Assembly: GCA_014896295.1 (NCBI GenBank) | Contig: JADBKR010000002.1 | Span: 287,274-351,273 of the forward strand | DNA length: 64,000 bases | Reading direction: 5' to 3' | From: Limnochordaceae bacterium | Lineage (GTDB): Bacteria > Bacillota > Limnochordia > Limnochordales > Geochordaceae | In this document: piece by piece, positions 28,246-38,500 of the stretch | How the letters are laid out: every line of letters starts with the position of its first letter | Numbering within the stretch: the first letter of the stretch is position 1 | Position numbers and translations under genes: made by a program | The notes under the pieces: model-generated | What the model was told of the DNA's origin: nothing | The model's database searches: none | Seen by the model: the letters and a program-made list of their open reading frames with translations, nothing else

Positions 28246-29013
28246 TCAGCGCGCCGTATAGCCCCCGTCCACCGGCAGGATGGCGCCCGTGACGAACGAG
28301 GCGTCGTCGGAGGCCAGGAACGCCACGGCCGCCGCCACTTCCTCGGGATTGCCGATGCGCCCGAGCGGGTGAGCCTCGGCCATGGCCTGTTGGCTGGCCT
28401 CTTGCCCGCCGGTGGCCTGGCGGACCATGGGCGTGAGGATGGCGCCGGGCGCGACGGCGTTGACGCGGATCCGCTGGCTGGCGTAGTCGATCGCCATGGC
28501 CTTGGTGAGCTGCACCACGGCCCCCTTGCTCGCGCAGTAGATGGGCAGGCCGGCCCAGCCCACGAGCCCGGCCACGGAAGCGACGTTGACGATGCTGCCG
28601 CCCCCCTGCCGCAGCATGACCGGGAGCACGTACTTGCTCAACAGGAAGACGCCCCGGGCGTTGATCCCGAGCACCCTCTCCCACGTGGCCTCGTCGGCTT
28701 CATGGAGCGGCCCCATCGCCAGCACGCCGGCGTTGTTGACCAGCACGTCGATCCGGCCCCACCGGTCGAGCACCTTCCCCACCGCCCGCTGCACGTCCTC
28801 CGACTTCGACACGTCGGCGTGGACGAACAGCGGCGGCTCCGACCCCGAGCCGCTGCCCTTCGCAGCCAACTCGGAGGCAGTCGCCTGCCCGGCTCGCTCG
28901 TCGTAGTCGACCATGGCCACCGATGCCCCCTCCAGGAGGAGCCGGGCCGCGATGGCCTTGCCGATCCCCATGGCCGCTCCGGTCACGATGGCTACCTTAC
29001 CCTGTAGTCGCAT
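28246..29013 (-). CDS. Short-chain dehydrogenase/reductase (SDR)
   Basis: 255-aa classical SDR. NAD(P)-binding TGAAMGIGKAIA, NNAG at the Rossmann strand, catalytic Ser in IVNVASVAG, YxxxK as YCASKGAVVQ, and a C-terminal VTGAILPVDGG. The acidic DYDE after beta-2 suggests NAD preference. An insert of Gly/Ser (KGSGSGSEPP) precedes the VHADV strand. Single gene, divergent from the ABC exporter, convergent with the CorC-like gene. Substrate unknown. Confidence 0.92.
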   Translation of the reverse strand: MRLQGKVAIVTGAAMGIGKAIAARLLLEGASVAMVDYDERAGQATASELAAKGSGSGSEPPLFVHADVSKSEDVQRAVGKVLDRWGRIDVLVNNAGVLAMGPLHEADEATWERVLGINARGVFLLSKYVLPVMLRQGGGSIVNVASVAGLVGWAGLPIYCASKGAVVQLTKAMAIDYASQRIRVNAVAPGAILTPMVRQATGGQEASQQAMAEAHPLGRIGNPEEVAAAVAFLASDDASFVTGAILPVDGGYTAR

Positions 29014-29215
29014 GCAGCGTCCCCTTCCCTGAATCGACCGGGGGGCGCCGCCCCCCGCCTGGATCCCGGGCCTCTACTCTTGTCCGAAGTTCGAAAAGAT
29101 CCTGCGTTCATTGCGCACCTGTCATGCATCCACGGTGAGCAATGCCCCGCTCCACGGCCGAGGAGGACGTAGCGACGCCAGGGACGAATCGTGGTACGGG
29201 AGCAAAGAGGGCGAG

Positions 29216-30260
<1,045 letters not shown>

Positions 30261-30268
<8 letters not shown>

Positions 30269-31088
30269 AGACACGCCGGCGGCCCTCGCCTCTCCATCCG
30301 GGGTTCCGGTTGCGACTCCGAGCGGGTGGAGGCTCCTGGAGGCCGCCTTCTTGCGGGAATGGGTGTTGCTGCGCCGGTATCCGTTCAACCTGGTGTCCGG
30401 CGTTCTCACGCTCCTCATCGTGTTCTTCTTGCTTTTCTACGGGGTCAGGTTGATACCGGGCGCGTTCCAGCTGGGCCAGACGTTGAGCGGTCTCGTGGTG
30501 GGCTTCGTCAGCTGGGTCGCCATGCTCGCGGCTTTTCAAGGGTTCTCGGAGGAGATCACACGCGGCGCCCTGGAAGGCACCCTCGAACAGCAGGCCCTCT
30601 CTCCCTGGGGGTTGGATCGGGTGCTACTGGCCGGGGCGGTGGCGGGCAACGTCAGCAACCTGGCCGTGACCGGCATCGTTCTGCTCGCCGTGATGGCCAT
30701 CGCTCGCCAGCCCCTGTACGTGCCGGTTCTGGACGTAGCGTTGATGCTGGTGCTGTTGATGGTTCAGGGCGCGGCGTTCGGGCTGGTGATGGGCGGGCTG
30801 GCCCTGTTGTACAAGCGGGTCGAGGCGTCCTTTCAGATCTGGCAGTTCCTCTTCATCGGCTTGCTGATCATCCCGTGGGACGGCTCGCCGTGGGTGCGCC
30901 TCATCCCGTTCACCTGGACCCACTACGTCCTGCAGCACGTCATGCGGCACGGAGCGAGGATGAGCGACATGGCGACGGACGTGGTGGGCGCCGCCGTCGT
31001 CAGCCTGGTGTACTTCTTGATCGCGTGGGCGCTTTTCCGGCGCATGGACCGCGCCGCCCGCCGCCTGGCTCGCCTGGCCCACTATTGA
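30261..31088 (+). CDS. ABC-2 type transporter permease
   Basis: 275-aa integral membrane partner of the preceding ATPase, with about six hydrophobic segments (LVSGVLTLLIVFFLLFYGV, LVVGFVSWVAMLAAFQGF, IVLLAVMAIA, LMLVLLMVQGAAFGLVMG, FLFIGLLIIPWDG, VSLVYFLIAWALF). GALEGTLEQQALSPWGLDRVL matches the conserved cytoplasmic loop of these exporters. Substrate (drug, lipid or ion) cannot be assigned. Confidence 0.9.
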
Positions 31089-31111
31089 CATCCTCCAGCG
31101 GCAAAGACCTC

Positions 31112-31462
31112 TCACTTCCCGCAGGCATCCCCGGCCTCGACACCGCCGGGGCAGGCGCCGGCAAGCCGCGCCAGGGTTTCGGCGCCCTCGGCCGTACGGT
31201 GCCACCGGGCCAGCGCGAGGTAGTCGAACGTCCCCTCCACCCCCCAGCGGGATTTCAAGCAGTATTTGCCGACGTGGCGTCGGCTTCGGAGCTGTAGGCG
31301 TCGATGCAGGACAGACTCGGCCCGTCGACGCGACTGGCTCCGACGTCGCCGGCGAGGGCTTCTACGGCGGACCTGATCGGCGTTGGCCCAGTACTCGAAG
31401 ACGAGGTTGCGCCGGTAGAGAGCGTGGACGACGAGCGGGCGGTTCGCCGGCCGACGGCTCAT
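31112..31462 (-). CDS. Small basic protein of unknown function, coupled to the CofE-like gene
   Basis: 116 aa, unrecognised. The ATG overlaps the stop of the CofE-like gene by four bases (ATGA), which is the main reason to believe it. The product has a hydrophobic/aromatic start (ALYRRNLVFEYWANADQ), a very Arg-rich centre (about residues 32-62) and a plausible folded tail (KYCLKSRWGVEGTFDYLALA, ending in GACPGGVEAGDACGK). It could bind nucleic acid, or be a chance reading. Convergent with the ABC permease gene. Confidence 0.4.
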   Translation of the reverse strand: MSRRPANRPLVVHALYRRNLVFEYWANADQVRRRSPRRRRRSQSRRRAESVLHRRLQLRSRRHVGKYCLKSRWGVEGTFDYLALARWHRTAEGAETLARLAGACPGGVEAGDACGK

Positions 31463-32379
31463 CGGCGGCGCCCGGAGAGTACGGCTCGTGCCAGCCCGAG
31501 AAGCCACCGCCATCCGAGCACCCGTACCGAATAGCGCAGCGAGAGGCGGGCGATGCGTCCCGCCTGCTCGGGTGCCGGCCGCCACGCTGCCATGCCGCCG
31601 TCGAAGGGCTCGTAGGGTACGCCGCGCACCACCACGGCGGGAAAGCCTTCGGCGGTCTGGCCCATGACGAGCGCTGCCGCCGACGCAAGCTCGTGTGTCA
31701 CCAGATCCGCCCCGCCAAACTTGGGCTTGCCCATGCGGTCGGGGGCACCGAACTTCCCGGCGGCGGGCTTGATCCCGTAAGAGCCGCGAGCCACGTCCTG
31801 CGTGCCCAGCCCGAGGGTATACTCGGTGTCGGTGATGACCACCGGTACGTGCAGGCCCGTGATGCGTCGCACTTCTCCGGCCAACCGGCGCGCCTCTTCG
31901 TCAGGGTCGGGCGGGGGATAGCTCACCTGCCCTTCCGGGTGGTTGGACGCGTCCACCCCAGCGCTCGAATAGACGTCGCCGCCACGTAAGGTGAAGACCT
32001 CGTAGGGGAACCGCTCGATCAGCCTCTGGACGGCCAGCGTGTCCGAGCCGAGTTGGGCCGGAGTGACGACACCCTGTCGAACGAACTCGGCCAGGGGCAG
32101 CACCATCAGCACCGCATCGGACTGGCCCAGCACGACCTCCAGGAACCGGGCGTCCAGCCCCGTCCGGGCCGAAAGACGTCGGGCGGTTGCAGAGGGGCGC
32201 ACGTCGCGAAGCTCTACCAGGTACCCCCTGGCCTTGGAGACGATCTTGCTGGTGACGACCAGCACGTCGCCGGCCTGGAGGCCCCCGCAGGCGCGCCGGG
32301 CGCCCTCGACGAGCAAGGCGCCCAGGTCATCCCCCGGCCGCACCTCCGGCATCGGGAGCCCGAAAAGCTCGATTTTCAC
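31459..32379 (-). CDS. Coenzyme F420-0:L-glutamate ligase (CofE-like) domain protein
   Basis: 306-aa member of the CofE/FbiB N-domain family, which adds glutamate to F420-0 with GTP. Matching features: DVLVVTSKIVSKARG (metal/nucleotide loop), SARTGLDARFLEVVL, VDASNHPEGQVSYPPPDPD, VPVVITDTEYTLGLGTQDVA, AADLVTHELASAAALVMGQ. The last 60 residues are extra and basic (GWRWLLGLARAVLSGRRR). No other F420 biosynthesis gene is in the window, so activity on F420 itself is uncertain; distant homologues act on other substrates. Its ATG is 15 bases below the namZ stop, so it likely belongs to the same transcript. Confidence 0.82.
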   Translation of the reverse strand: MKIELFGLPMPEVRPGDDLGALLVEGARRACGGLQAGDVLVVTSKIVSKARGYLVELRDVRPSATARRLSARTGLDARFLEVVLGQSDAVLMVLPLAEFVRQGVVTPAQLGSDTLAVQRLIERFPYEVFTLRGGDVYSSAGVDASNHPEGQVSYPPPDPDEEARRLAGEVRRITGLHVPVVITDTEYTLGLGTQDVARGSYGIKPAAGKFGAPDRMGKPKFGGADLVTHELASAAALVMGQTAEGFPAVVVRGVPYEPFDGGMAAWRPAPEQAGRIARLSLRYSVRVLGWRWLLGLARAVLSGRRR

Positions 32380-32394
32380 GGCGTTGGCCCTCCG

Positions 32395-33531
32395 CTACTG
32401 GTACAGTAACGAGCGCCGCCGCCTCTCGAGGAAGGCGGCCAACCCCGGCTCCCAGCGTTCACGCAGTGCGCGCACCGGGAGCCCGCTTTCGATGCCCTGC
32501 CGGATCCAGCCGTTGCCTGCGAGTTCGTCCAGATAGGCGTGGGTCTGCAACTGCCCCGGGTAAAGCGCCTTCGCCGCGACCAGGATCTCCAGCCCCGCGG
32601 ACACGGCGTCGAACCTCTCCCTGTCCACGACGTGGACCTGGACGCCTCCCACCGCCTCGCCCGCGTACTTCCCCCACTGCGGGACGAACTCGACCGGCCG
32701 AAACACCACGCCTTCCAGCCCCCGGGCGTTGAGGTAGCTCGCGAACTCTTCGGGCCGCACGTAGGGTGCTCCAACGAGCTCGAAGGGGCGGGTCGTTCCG
32801 CGGCCCTCGGAGAGGTTGCTCCCCTCGAGCAGCCCGGTACCCGGATAGACGGTCGCGGTGTGGAGCGTGGGCATACCGGGCGACGGCATGACCCAGATGG
32901 GTAGGCCTGTCTCGTCGTACCACATCGTGCGCCGCCAGCCCCGCATGGGCACGACCCAGAGCCGGGCCCCCAGGTGATGCTCCTCGTTGACGTAGCGGGC
33001 CAGTTCGCCGATGGTCAGGCCGTGGCGAATCGGGATGCCCGGGTAGGCCCCCGCGAACGAGGTAAAGCCCTCCTCGACCACCGGCCCCTCGACCTTGTGG
33101 CCCCCGATGGGGTTGGGACGGTCGAGCACCACGAAAAGCAGCTCGTGGCGAGCCGCCTCCTCCATGGCGTACGCCATCGTCGACTCGTAAGTATAGAAAT
33201 GTACGCCGGCATCCTGGACGTCGAAGACCAGCGCGTCGAGGCCCTCGAGCATTTCCGGGGTAGGCCGCCGCGTCTTGCCGTACAGGCTGTACACCGGCAG
33301 GCCGGTGACCGGATCCCTGGCATGGCCCACCTCACCGGTGGCCGCCCCGCGAAAGCCATGCTCCGGAGCGAAGAGGGCCCGAAGCTCCCACCGGGTATCC
33401 TGCCGGAAGAGGTCGACGATGTGCCGCCAGTCCCGGTTGATGGCCGTGGCGTTGGTGATGAGGCCGATGCGCTTGCCCGCGAGCGGCCCCGGTTCCTCCA
33501 GCACGACGTCGAGCCCCACCGTTACCGCCAT
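32395..33531 (-). CDS. namZ: Exo-beta-N-acetylmuramidase NamZ family (DUF1343)
   Basis: 378 aa. DUF1343 proteins include Bacillus NamZ, which removes terminal MurNAc from peptidoglycan fragments. Conserved blocks: KRIGLITNATAIN, ALFAPEHGFRG, VYSLYGKTRRPTPEML, LVFDVQDAGVHFYTYEST, VVLDRPNPIGG, FAGAYPGIPIRHGLTIGELA, PSPGMPTLHTATVYPGTGL and EGRGTTRPFEL. No signal peptide, so it appears cytoplasmic and would act on imported muropeptides. The ATG overlaps the glycosyltransferase end by ten bases. Only the C-terminal half of the long open frame is this gene; the N-terminal half is read against the glycosyltransferase. Confidence 0.9.
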   Translation of the reverse strand: MAVTVGLDVVLEEPGPLAGKRIGLITNATAINRDWRHIVDLFRQDTRWELRALFAPEHGFRGAATGEVGHARDPVTGLPVYSLYGKTRRPTPEMLEGLDALVFDVQDAGVHFYTYESTMAYAMEEAARHELLFVVLDRPNPIGGHKVEGPVVEEGFTSFAGAYPGIPIRHGLTIGELARYVNEEHHLGARLWVVPMRGWRRTMWYDETGLPIWVMPSPGMPTLHTATVYPGTGLLEGSNLSEGRGTTRPFELVGAPYVRPEEFASYLNARGLEGVVFRPVEFVPQWGKYAGEAVGGVQVHVVDRERFDAVSAGLEILVAAKALYPGQLQTHAYLDELAGNGWIRQGIESGLPVRALRERWEPGLAAFLERRRRSLLYQ

Positions 33532-34727
33532 GCCCTGTCGTCTCCCGGCCGGCTCTCCGAACCGGCGTAGATCGCCGCGGTCTTCGCCGCCATCGCCTCC
33601 ACGGTGAACGCTGTCTCGTAGCGCCGCCGGGCGCCCTCCCGAGGCGTTCGCGAAGGCCGGGGTCGGCCAGCACGCGCTCCGAGCGCCCGGGCCAGCGCCG
33701 TGACGTCTCCCGGAGGCACCAGTACCCCGCTCGTCCCGTCTTCGATCAGCTCGCCCGTGCCGCCCGCGCGGCTCGCCACCAGTGCCCGCCCGCAAGCAAG
33801 CGCCTCGATCCCGACCAGGCTCAAGGCTTCGTCCAGGGACGGCATGCAAACCACGTCCGCATGGGCCATGAGCCTCGCGGCGCCCGGTACCGGCCCTGCC
33901 AGCTCGACTCGGGTCCGCAGGCTCTCGGAGCGCCCGATCCGCTCGCGCAGCTCCGCCTCCAGGGGCCCTGCGCCCACTATCACAAGACGCGCCCCGGGAG
34001 CTACGGGCGAGACCTGCTCGAAAGCTTCCAGAAGCTGGCGCACGCCCTTCTGCTCCGCGAGGCGCCCCACGAAGAGCACTCGAGGACGCCCGTCGCCGAA
34101 CGGCCACGCCGGGGCAGGCTGTTGCAGGGGATCCGGCACCCCGTTGTGCACCACGCGCAGCTGCCCCGGCGGCAGCCCGGCCTGCTGGAGGCGCCGGGCT
34201 TCCTCTTGCGAGACCGCGATGACCGGCACCCTCAGCCGCCGCAGGATCCAGGCTGCCAGCCTGTAACTGGTGCGTGCGCCAGGGCCGAAGTAGCCGTGGC
34301 TCGTGAAGAGAAAGCGCGCCGGGGCCTTCTGCCTCCGGGCCTGCCGGTAGGCGAGCCACAGCAGCTCGGCTGCCCCGTGGACATGCACGATGGAAGAGGC
34401 CCTCGTACCGGCTTCCGGCGCCGCGGCTCCCGAGCCTTCCGCGAGCGCCTCGCCGAGCGCCCGGCGGAAAGTGCGCATCCCGACCCACCAGTTGCCCGTG
34501 AGGTCGTCGAAAAAGTGCATCCGGGCGCCCGCCGCCACGAACTCCGGCCTGAGCGGCCCATCGGGCGCGACGACGCGAGGGGGCTCGCGCCAGGCAATCG
34601 CGCGCACCAGGTGGAGCACGTGGTACTCGGTACCGCCGATACCGAGGTACGGGAGCACGTAGACGAGCCGGCCGGGCCAGGGGATCCGTGCCGTCAAAGT
34701 CTTCCACGTCCCCGACCTATGCCGCAT
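33522..34727 (-). CDS. GT4-type glycosyltransferase, with a locally shifted segment
   Basis: About 400 aa, GT-B fold. N-terminal LVYVLPYLGIGGTEYHVLHLV is the GGxE/GGAE start of GT4 enzymes. C-terminal nucleotide-sugar domain: VLFVGRLAEQKGV, LVIVGAGPL, VVCMPSLDEALSLVGIEALACG (Glu-x7-Glu), ASRAGGTGELI. At 33640-33690 the frame reads unlike the family, while the neighbouring frame gives VLADPGLRERLGRA, the expected text; the original frame then resumes with RRRYETAFTVEAMA. Two compensating indels are likely. Start at ATG 34727. Together with namZ and the methyltransferase it suggests cell-envelope glycan work. Confidence 0.87.
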   Translation of the reverse strand: MRHRSGTWKTLTARIPWPGRLVYVLPYLGIGGTEYHVLHLVRAIAWREPPRVVAPDGPLRPEFVAAGARMHFFDDLTGNWWVGMRTFRRALGEALAEGSGAAAPEAGTRASSIVHVHGAAELLWLAYRQARRQKAPARFLFTSHGYFGPGARTSYRLAAWILRRLRVPVIAVSQEEARRLQQAGLPPGQLRVVHNGVPDPLQQPAPAWPFGDGRPRVLFVGRLAEQKGVRQLLEAFEQVSPVAPGARLVIVGAGPLEAELRERIGRSESLRTRVELAGPVPGAARLMAHADVVCMPSLDEALSLVGIEALACGRALVASRAGGTGELIEDGTSGVLVPPGDVTALARALGARAGRPRPSRTPREGARRRYETAFTVEAMAAKTAAIYAGSESRPGDDRAWR

Positions 34728-34777
34728 GGTCGCCGGCCGGTATGCACTGCCATCGTCCCATCCCGTCGGGTATGATC

Positions 34778-35527
34778 TCAGAACTGCTCCGGCCTGTCCA
34801 CCAGGTAGAACGCCCGGCCGGGACCCCACGGGGTATAGACGGCGGCGGTGGAGAACCCCGCCCGTTCCAACGCGCCCCGCACCTGCTCCTCGGCGTACAC
34901 CCGCTGCTCGAGGGCCAGGTCCGTGCGTCGCCAGGCGCCCTGCTCCAGGCGAAACAGGGTGAACTCCATACGGGCAACGCCCTGGGACGGGTCGAAGCTC
35001 GAGCGTTGAATGAGCGCGTGGTCGTCTCCCACGAGCCCGGACGAGGATCCCGCCCATCGGGTCTCATAACCCGTCCGGGTGTTGAGGTCGAACAGGAACC
35101 GGCCGCCCGGCACCAGTGCGGCGTAGACGTTGCGGAAGACCGCCGCCAGTTCGTCCAGCGACATGACGTGGTTGAGGCTGTCGAACAGCGAAAGCACCGC
35201 GTGGAAGCTCGGCGCGAGGTTGAACCAGCGGGCGTCGGCCTGCACGAACGCCGCCCCTGGGGCGTTTTGCCGGGCGAAGGCGAGCATCTGCGCCGAACCG
35301 TCTATCCCCACTACCTGGTATCCACGGTCCGTCAGCAGCCTCGCCATCTGGCCCGTGCCGCAGCACAGGTCGAGGATGCGGGCGCGGGGCGCAAGCATGG
35401 AAAGCACCAGGTTTTCCACCACGGGCAACACCCGGGCGCTGTACTCCCCCCAGTAGCGGTTGTAAAACCATGCCAGGGGGTCGTAGCCGGAGTACGTACC
35501 CGCATGCGAACCCCCTTGCTCGGGCAT
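34778..35527 (-). CDS. Class I SAM-dependent methyltransferase
   Basis: About 249 aa, seven-strand Rossmann methyltransferase. SAM motif I ILDLCCGTGQMARLL, acidic loop VVGIDGS, motif II-like QADARWFNL, and LFDSLNHVMS, typical of small-molecule methyltransferases. I prefer ATG 35527 with GGAGGGGGTGGG upstream over GTG 35536. It is upstream of the glycosyltransferase on the same strand. Substrate unknown. Confidence 0.88.
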   Translation of the reverse strand: MPEQGGSHAGTYSGYDPLAWFYNRYWGEYSARVLPVVENLVLSMLAPRARILDLCCGTGQMARLLTDRGYQVVGIDGSAQMLAFARQNAPGAAFVQADARWFNLAPSFHAVLSLFDSLNHVMSLDELAAVFRNVYAALVPGGRFLFDLNTRTGYETRWAGSSSGLVGDDHALIQRSSFDPSQGVARMEFTLFRLEQGAWRRTDLALEQRVYAEEQVRGALERAGFSTAAVYTPWGPGRAFYLVDRPEQF

Positions 35528-35572
35528 GGGTCCCACCCCCTCCGTGTGCCGTGCTCCGGCCTTCGGCGGTCC

Positions 35573-38500
35573 TCACGACCCGATCCTCAGGTAGCGGCGA
35601 GCCTCCTCGGGGGTGACGTAAGGAGCCTGCAGGCGCACCGGCTGGCCGGAGCCGACCACGAAGAGCATGTCGCCCTTGCCCGCCAGCGTTTCGGCCCCGG
35701 GGCGGTCGAGAATGACCTGCGAGCTGACCCGGCTGCTCACCTTCAGGGCGATCCGGGCCGGGAGGTTTTCCTTGATCGCGCCGGAGACGACGGTGCTGTC
35801 CGGCCGTTGCGTCGTCAACACGAGGTGGATGCCGGCGGCCCGCCCCTTGCTGGCCAGCTCGAGGACGCGCTGCTCGAAGGCCTCCCGGCTTTTCCTGGAC
35901 GTCATGACCAGCGTCGCGAACTCGTCGACCATGCAGAGGATCGGCGGCGCCAGAGGCTTCGGGCCGTCGTAGACCGTCTGCACGCCCGAGGCGCTGAGCC
36001 GGGCATAGCGGCCCCTCATCTCCTCGATGAGCTGGTCCAGGGCCTCGAGGATGCCTGACACGTCGAGGACCGGCGGGCGCAGCAAGAACGGCGACCCGTG
36101 CAGCGGCGCAAAGGTCACCTGCTTCGGGTCGACGAGGAGCAGCTGCACGCCATCCGGGCCGTACAGCGCGCCGATCGAGGCGGCCATGGAAAGCAACAAC
36201 ACGCTCTTGCCGCTGCCCGTCGTGCCGGCCACGAGCAGGTGGGGCGTGTTGGGATCCGCGAAGTCGAGGAAATGGACCGCCCATCCGAGGCCCACCCCGA
36301 GCGGGATCGCAACGCTGCGCACCGCCCCCTGCCGGACGCCCTCCGAGCCCGAAGCAGTATTGCCGGGCGCCGGCCCGCCGGATCGCTCGAGCAGCTGGTG
36401 GAGGCGGACGGTCGCGGGAACGCCTCGGGCCACGTCCACGGCGATGGCGCCCGCCACGCTGTCCACCATCGGCTCCTCGGGGAGATTCAGGCGCACCTTG
36501 AGGTCCTCCGCGCGGCTGCGGATGCGCTCCACCGTGGTGCGGCTCTCGGGAGCCATCTTGTAGCGAACGAACGAGGGCCCTTCCTGGACTTCGACGGTGC
36601 GCACGTCGCAGCCGAACGCGCGCAGCACCTCCTCGAGCTGGCGCGCCTGCACGGGGAGCTCCGCCGGCTGCGACACGCCGGCAGGCCGCGCTTCGACCTC
36701 CACCGTTTCGCCGGTCCCCGCCTCGCCGGCGACCGGCTCGCCGCTCGCCGCCGCCTCCTGAGAGGACGCGCCCGCCTGGCGAGCCGCCGGGACAGTCGAG
36801 GTGGCCGCATACGGTGGAAAGACGTCCGGGCAGGGCGGGTGGTAGATACACGCCTCGCACAGCCCGGGCAGGCGACTTGCCGGGGGCGGAGGGTCGCCGG
36901 GCCGCCAGCGAGCCCACTCCCCCAGCTGAGTGACGAAGGGCCGCAGCTTTTGCTCGATGGTGGCAGCCACGTCGGCCCCCTCGAAGCGACGCACCACCGT
37001 CCCATCCGGCGTGACATAGACCAGCACAGGCTCGACGGCGGGGGCGGCCGCTCCCGATGGCCGGCGCACGGCCCGCCGGCCTCCCCTCTCGCCGGGGCGG
37101 TCCTCGAGCAGCCAGCTGTAGAGCGCCACCTGGAACAGGTCCAGCGGCGCATCCTGTGGCGGAGTGGTCTTGAACTCCACGACGACCTCACGGCCGTCCC
37201 TGCGGCGCACCACGACGTCGGCCACGCCGCGGACGGAGGCCCGGCGGCCGTCGCCGAGCTCGACGACCCGCTCGATCGGGACCTCCGAGCGCACATCGAG
37301 TCCACGGCGCCGGCGTCTTAGCGGCCACCACCCGCCCCCGGCCGCGTGCTCGCGGCCCACCTCGGCCAGCAGGCGGCACAAGAACCGGACGGCCCGCTCC
37401 AGGACGGCCCACAGCCGATCGGCCTCGGCCTCCGGTACGCGTCGGCCCTCGCCGCGGCGCCACACGTCGAACAAGCTGCGCCGGGCCACCGCCACCCAGG
37501 CATCTTCGCCCGGATAAGGGGCCGGGCTCCCGTCGCTTTCGCCGGTGACGGGCGCGGCCGCCGCCGAGGGCAGGTGGGCGACGAAATCGGCCACCATCCG
37601 GTGCAACGTGGCCCCGAGCGGAAACGACCGGGGCACCTCCGTGAGGGGGCGCCGGCCCTGGCTCAGGACGAAGTAGCGAGGACACGCCAGGGCGGCGACC
37701 GCCTCGCTCACGGAGAACGCCATCTCCCGTTCCGCCGTGGCCGGGGCGGGGAGCGAGGGCTCGCGGCCAGGCTCCGCAACGTTCTCGGTGGTGGTCGTCG
37801 CAGTCCCCGCCACCTGCTCGAGCGCCTGCAGCAGTTCGCCCAGGATCTCCTCGCCGGCCCCGTCCTCGACGAGATGGCCCAACGCCTCCCCGGCCTCGAC
37901 CGGCCGGCCGCGCAGGGCCACATCCCCCGAGTCGGCCTCGCTCAGCAACGACCACAGCGCTTCCAGGCCGGCCATGGTGTCGTCGCCGGCCTCGACGACC
38001 CGGCCGCCCAGCGACTCCCACTGCCGCACGTACTCGCGGCCCTGCTTCCACCCGCGGGGCACGCCGAGGCGGCGCTCTCGCACCACGATGCCCCGATCGA
38101 GCCGGCCGTCCCGAAGCTGCTGTACCAGGGCTTGCATTTGCCTGGCAAAGCTCTGCCCGCTGGTCGTGTCGACGACGGCGATGCCCACGTGCAGCGGTTT
38201 GCCGTCCCGCTCCAAGCGCACCAGCACCACGGGCGGCTGCCCGCGCACGGGCCCCGGGCGCACCTCGGCGCCCACCGGCCTCCACCCGCCGGCGAGGCGG
38301 CGCCTGCGGCCCAGCTCATCCAGCAGCCGCTGGACGGTCCGGGCCACCTGGGCCCCGTCGGCCGGCAGCGGCGGCCGGGCGGCCGGGTGGCGCAGGGCAC
38401 GCTTCCGGCGGGCCCGTTCGGCCAGCTCCAGTCGCAGCGCCTCACGGAGCTCTCGTGGGCGCTCCTCCGGTGGGCCGGGTTGCCTGCCCGGCGCTTCATC

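Noticed and set aside
31112..31585. Longer 157-aa version of the small basic protein
   Set aside because: The extra N-terminal part overlaps the CofE-like coding sequence and has no support; the ATG at 31462 with its ATGA overlap is the better start.
33522..34707. N-terminal half of the long minus-strand frame containing namZ
   Set aside because: It is read out of frame across the glycosyltransferase gene; only the part from 33531 downward is NamZ.
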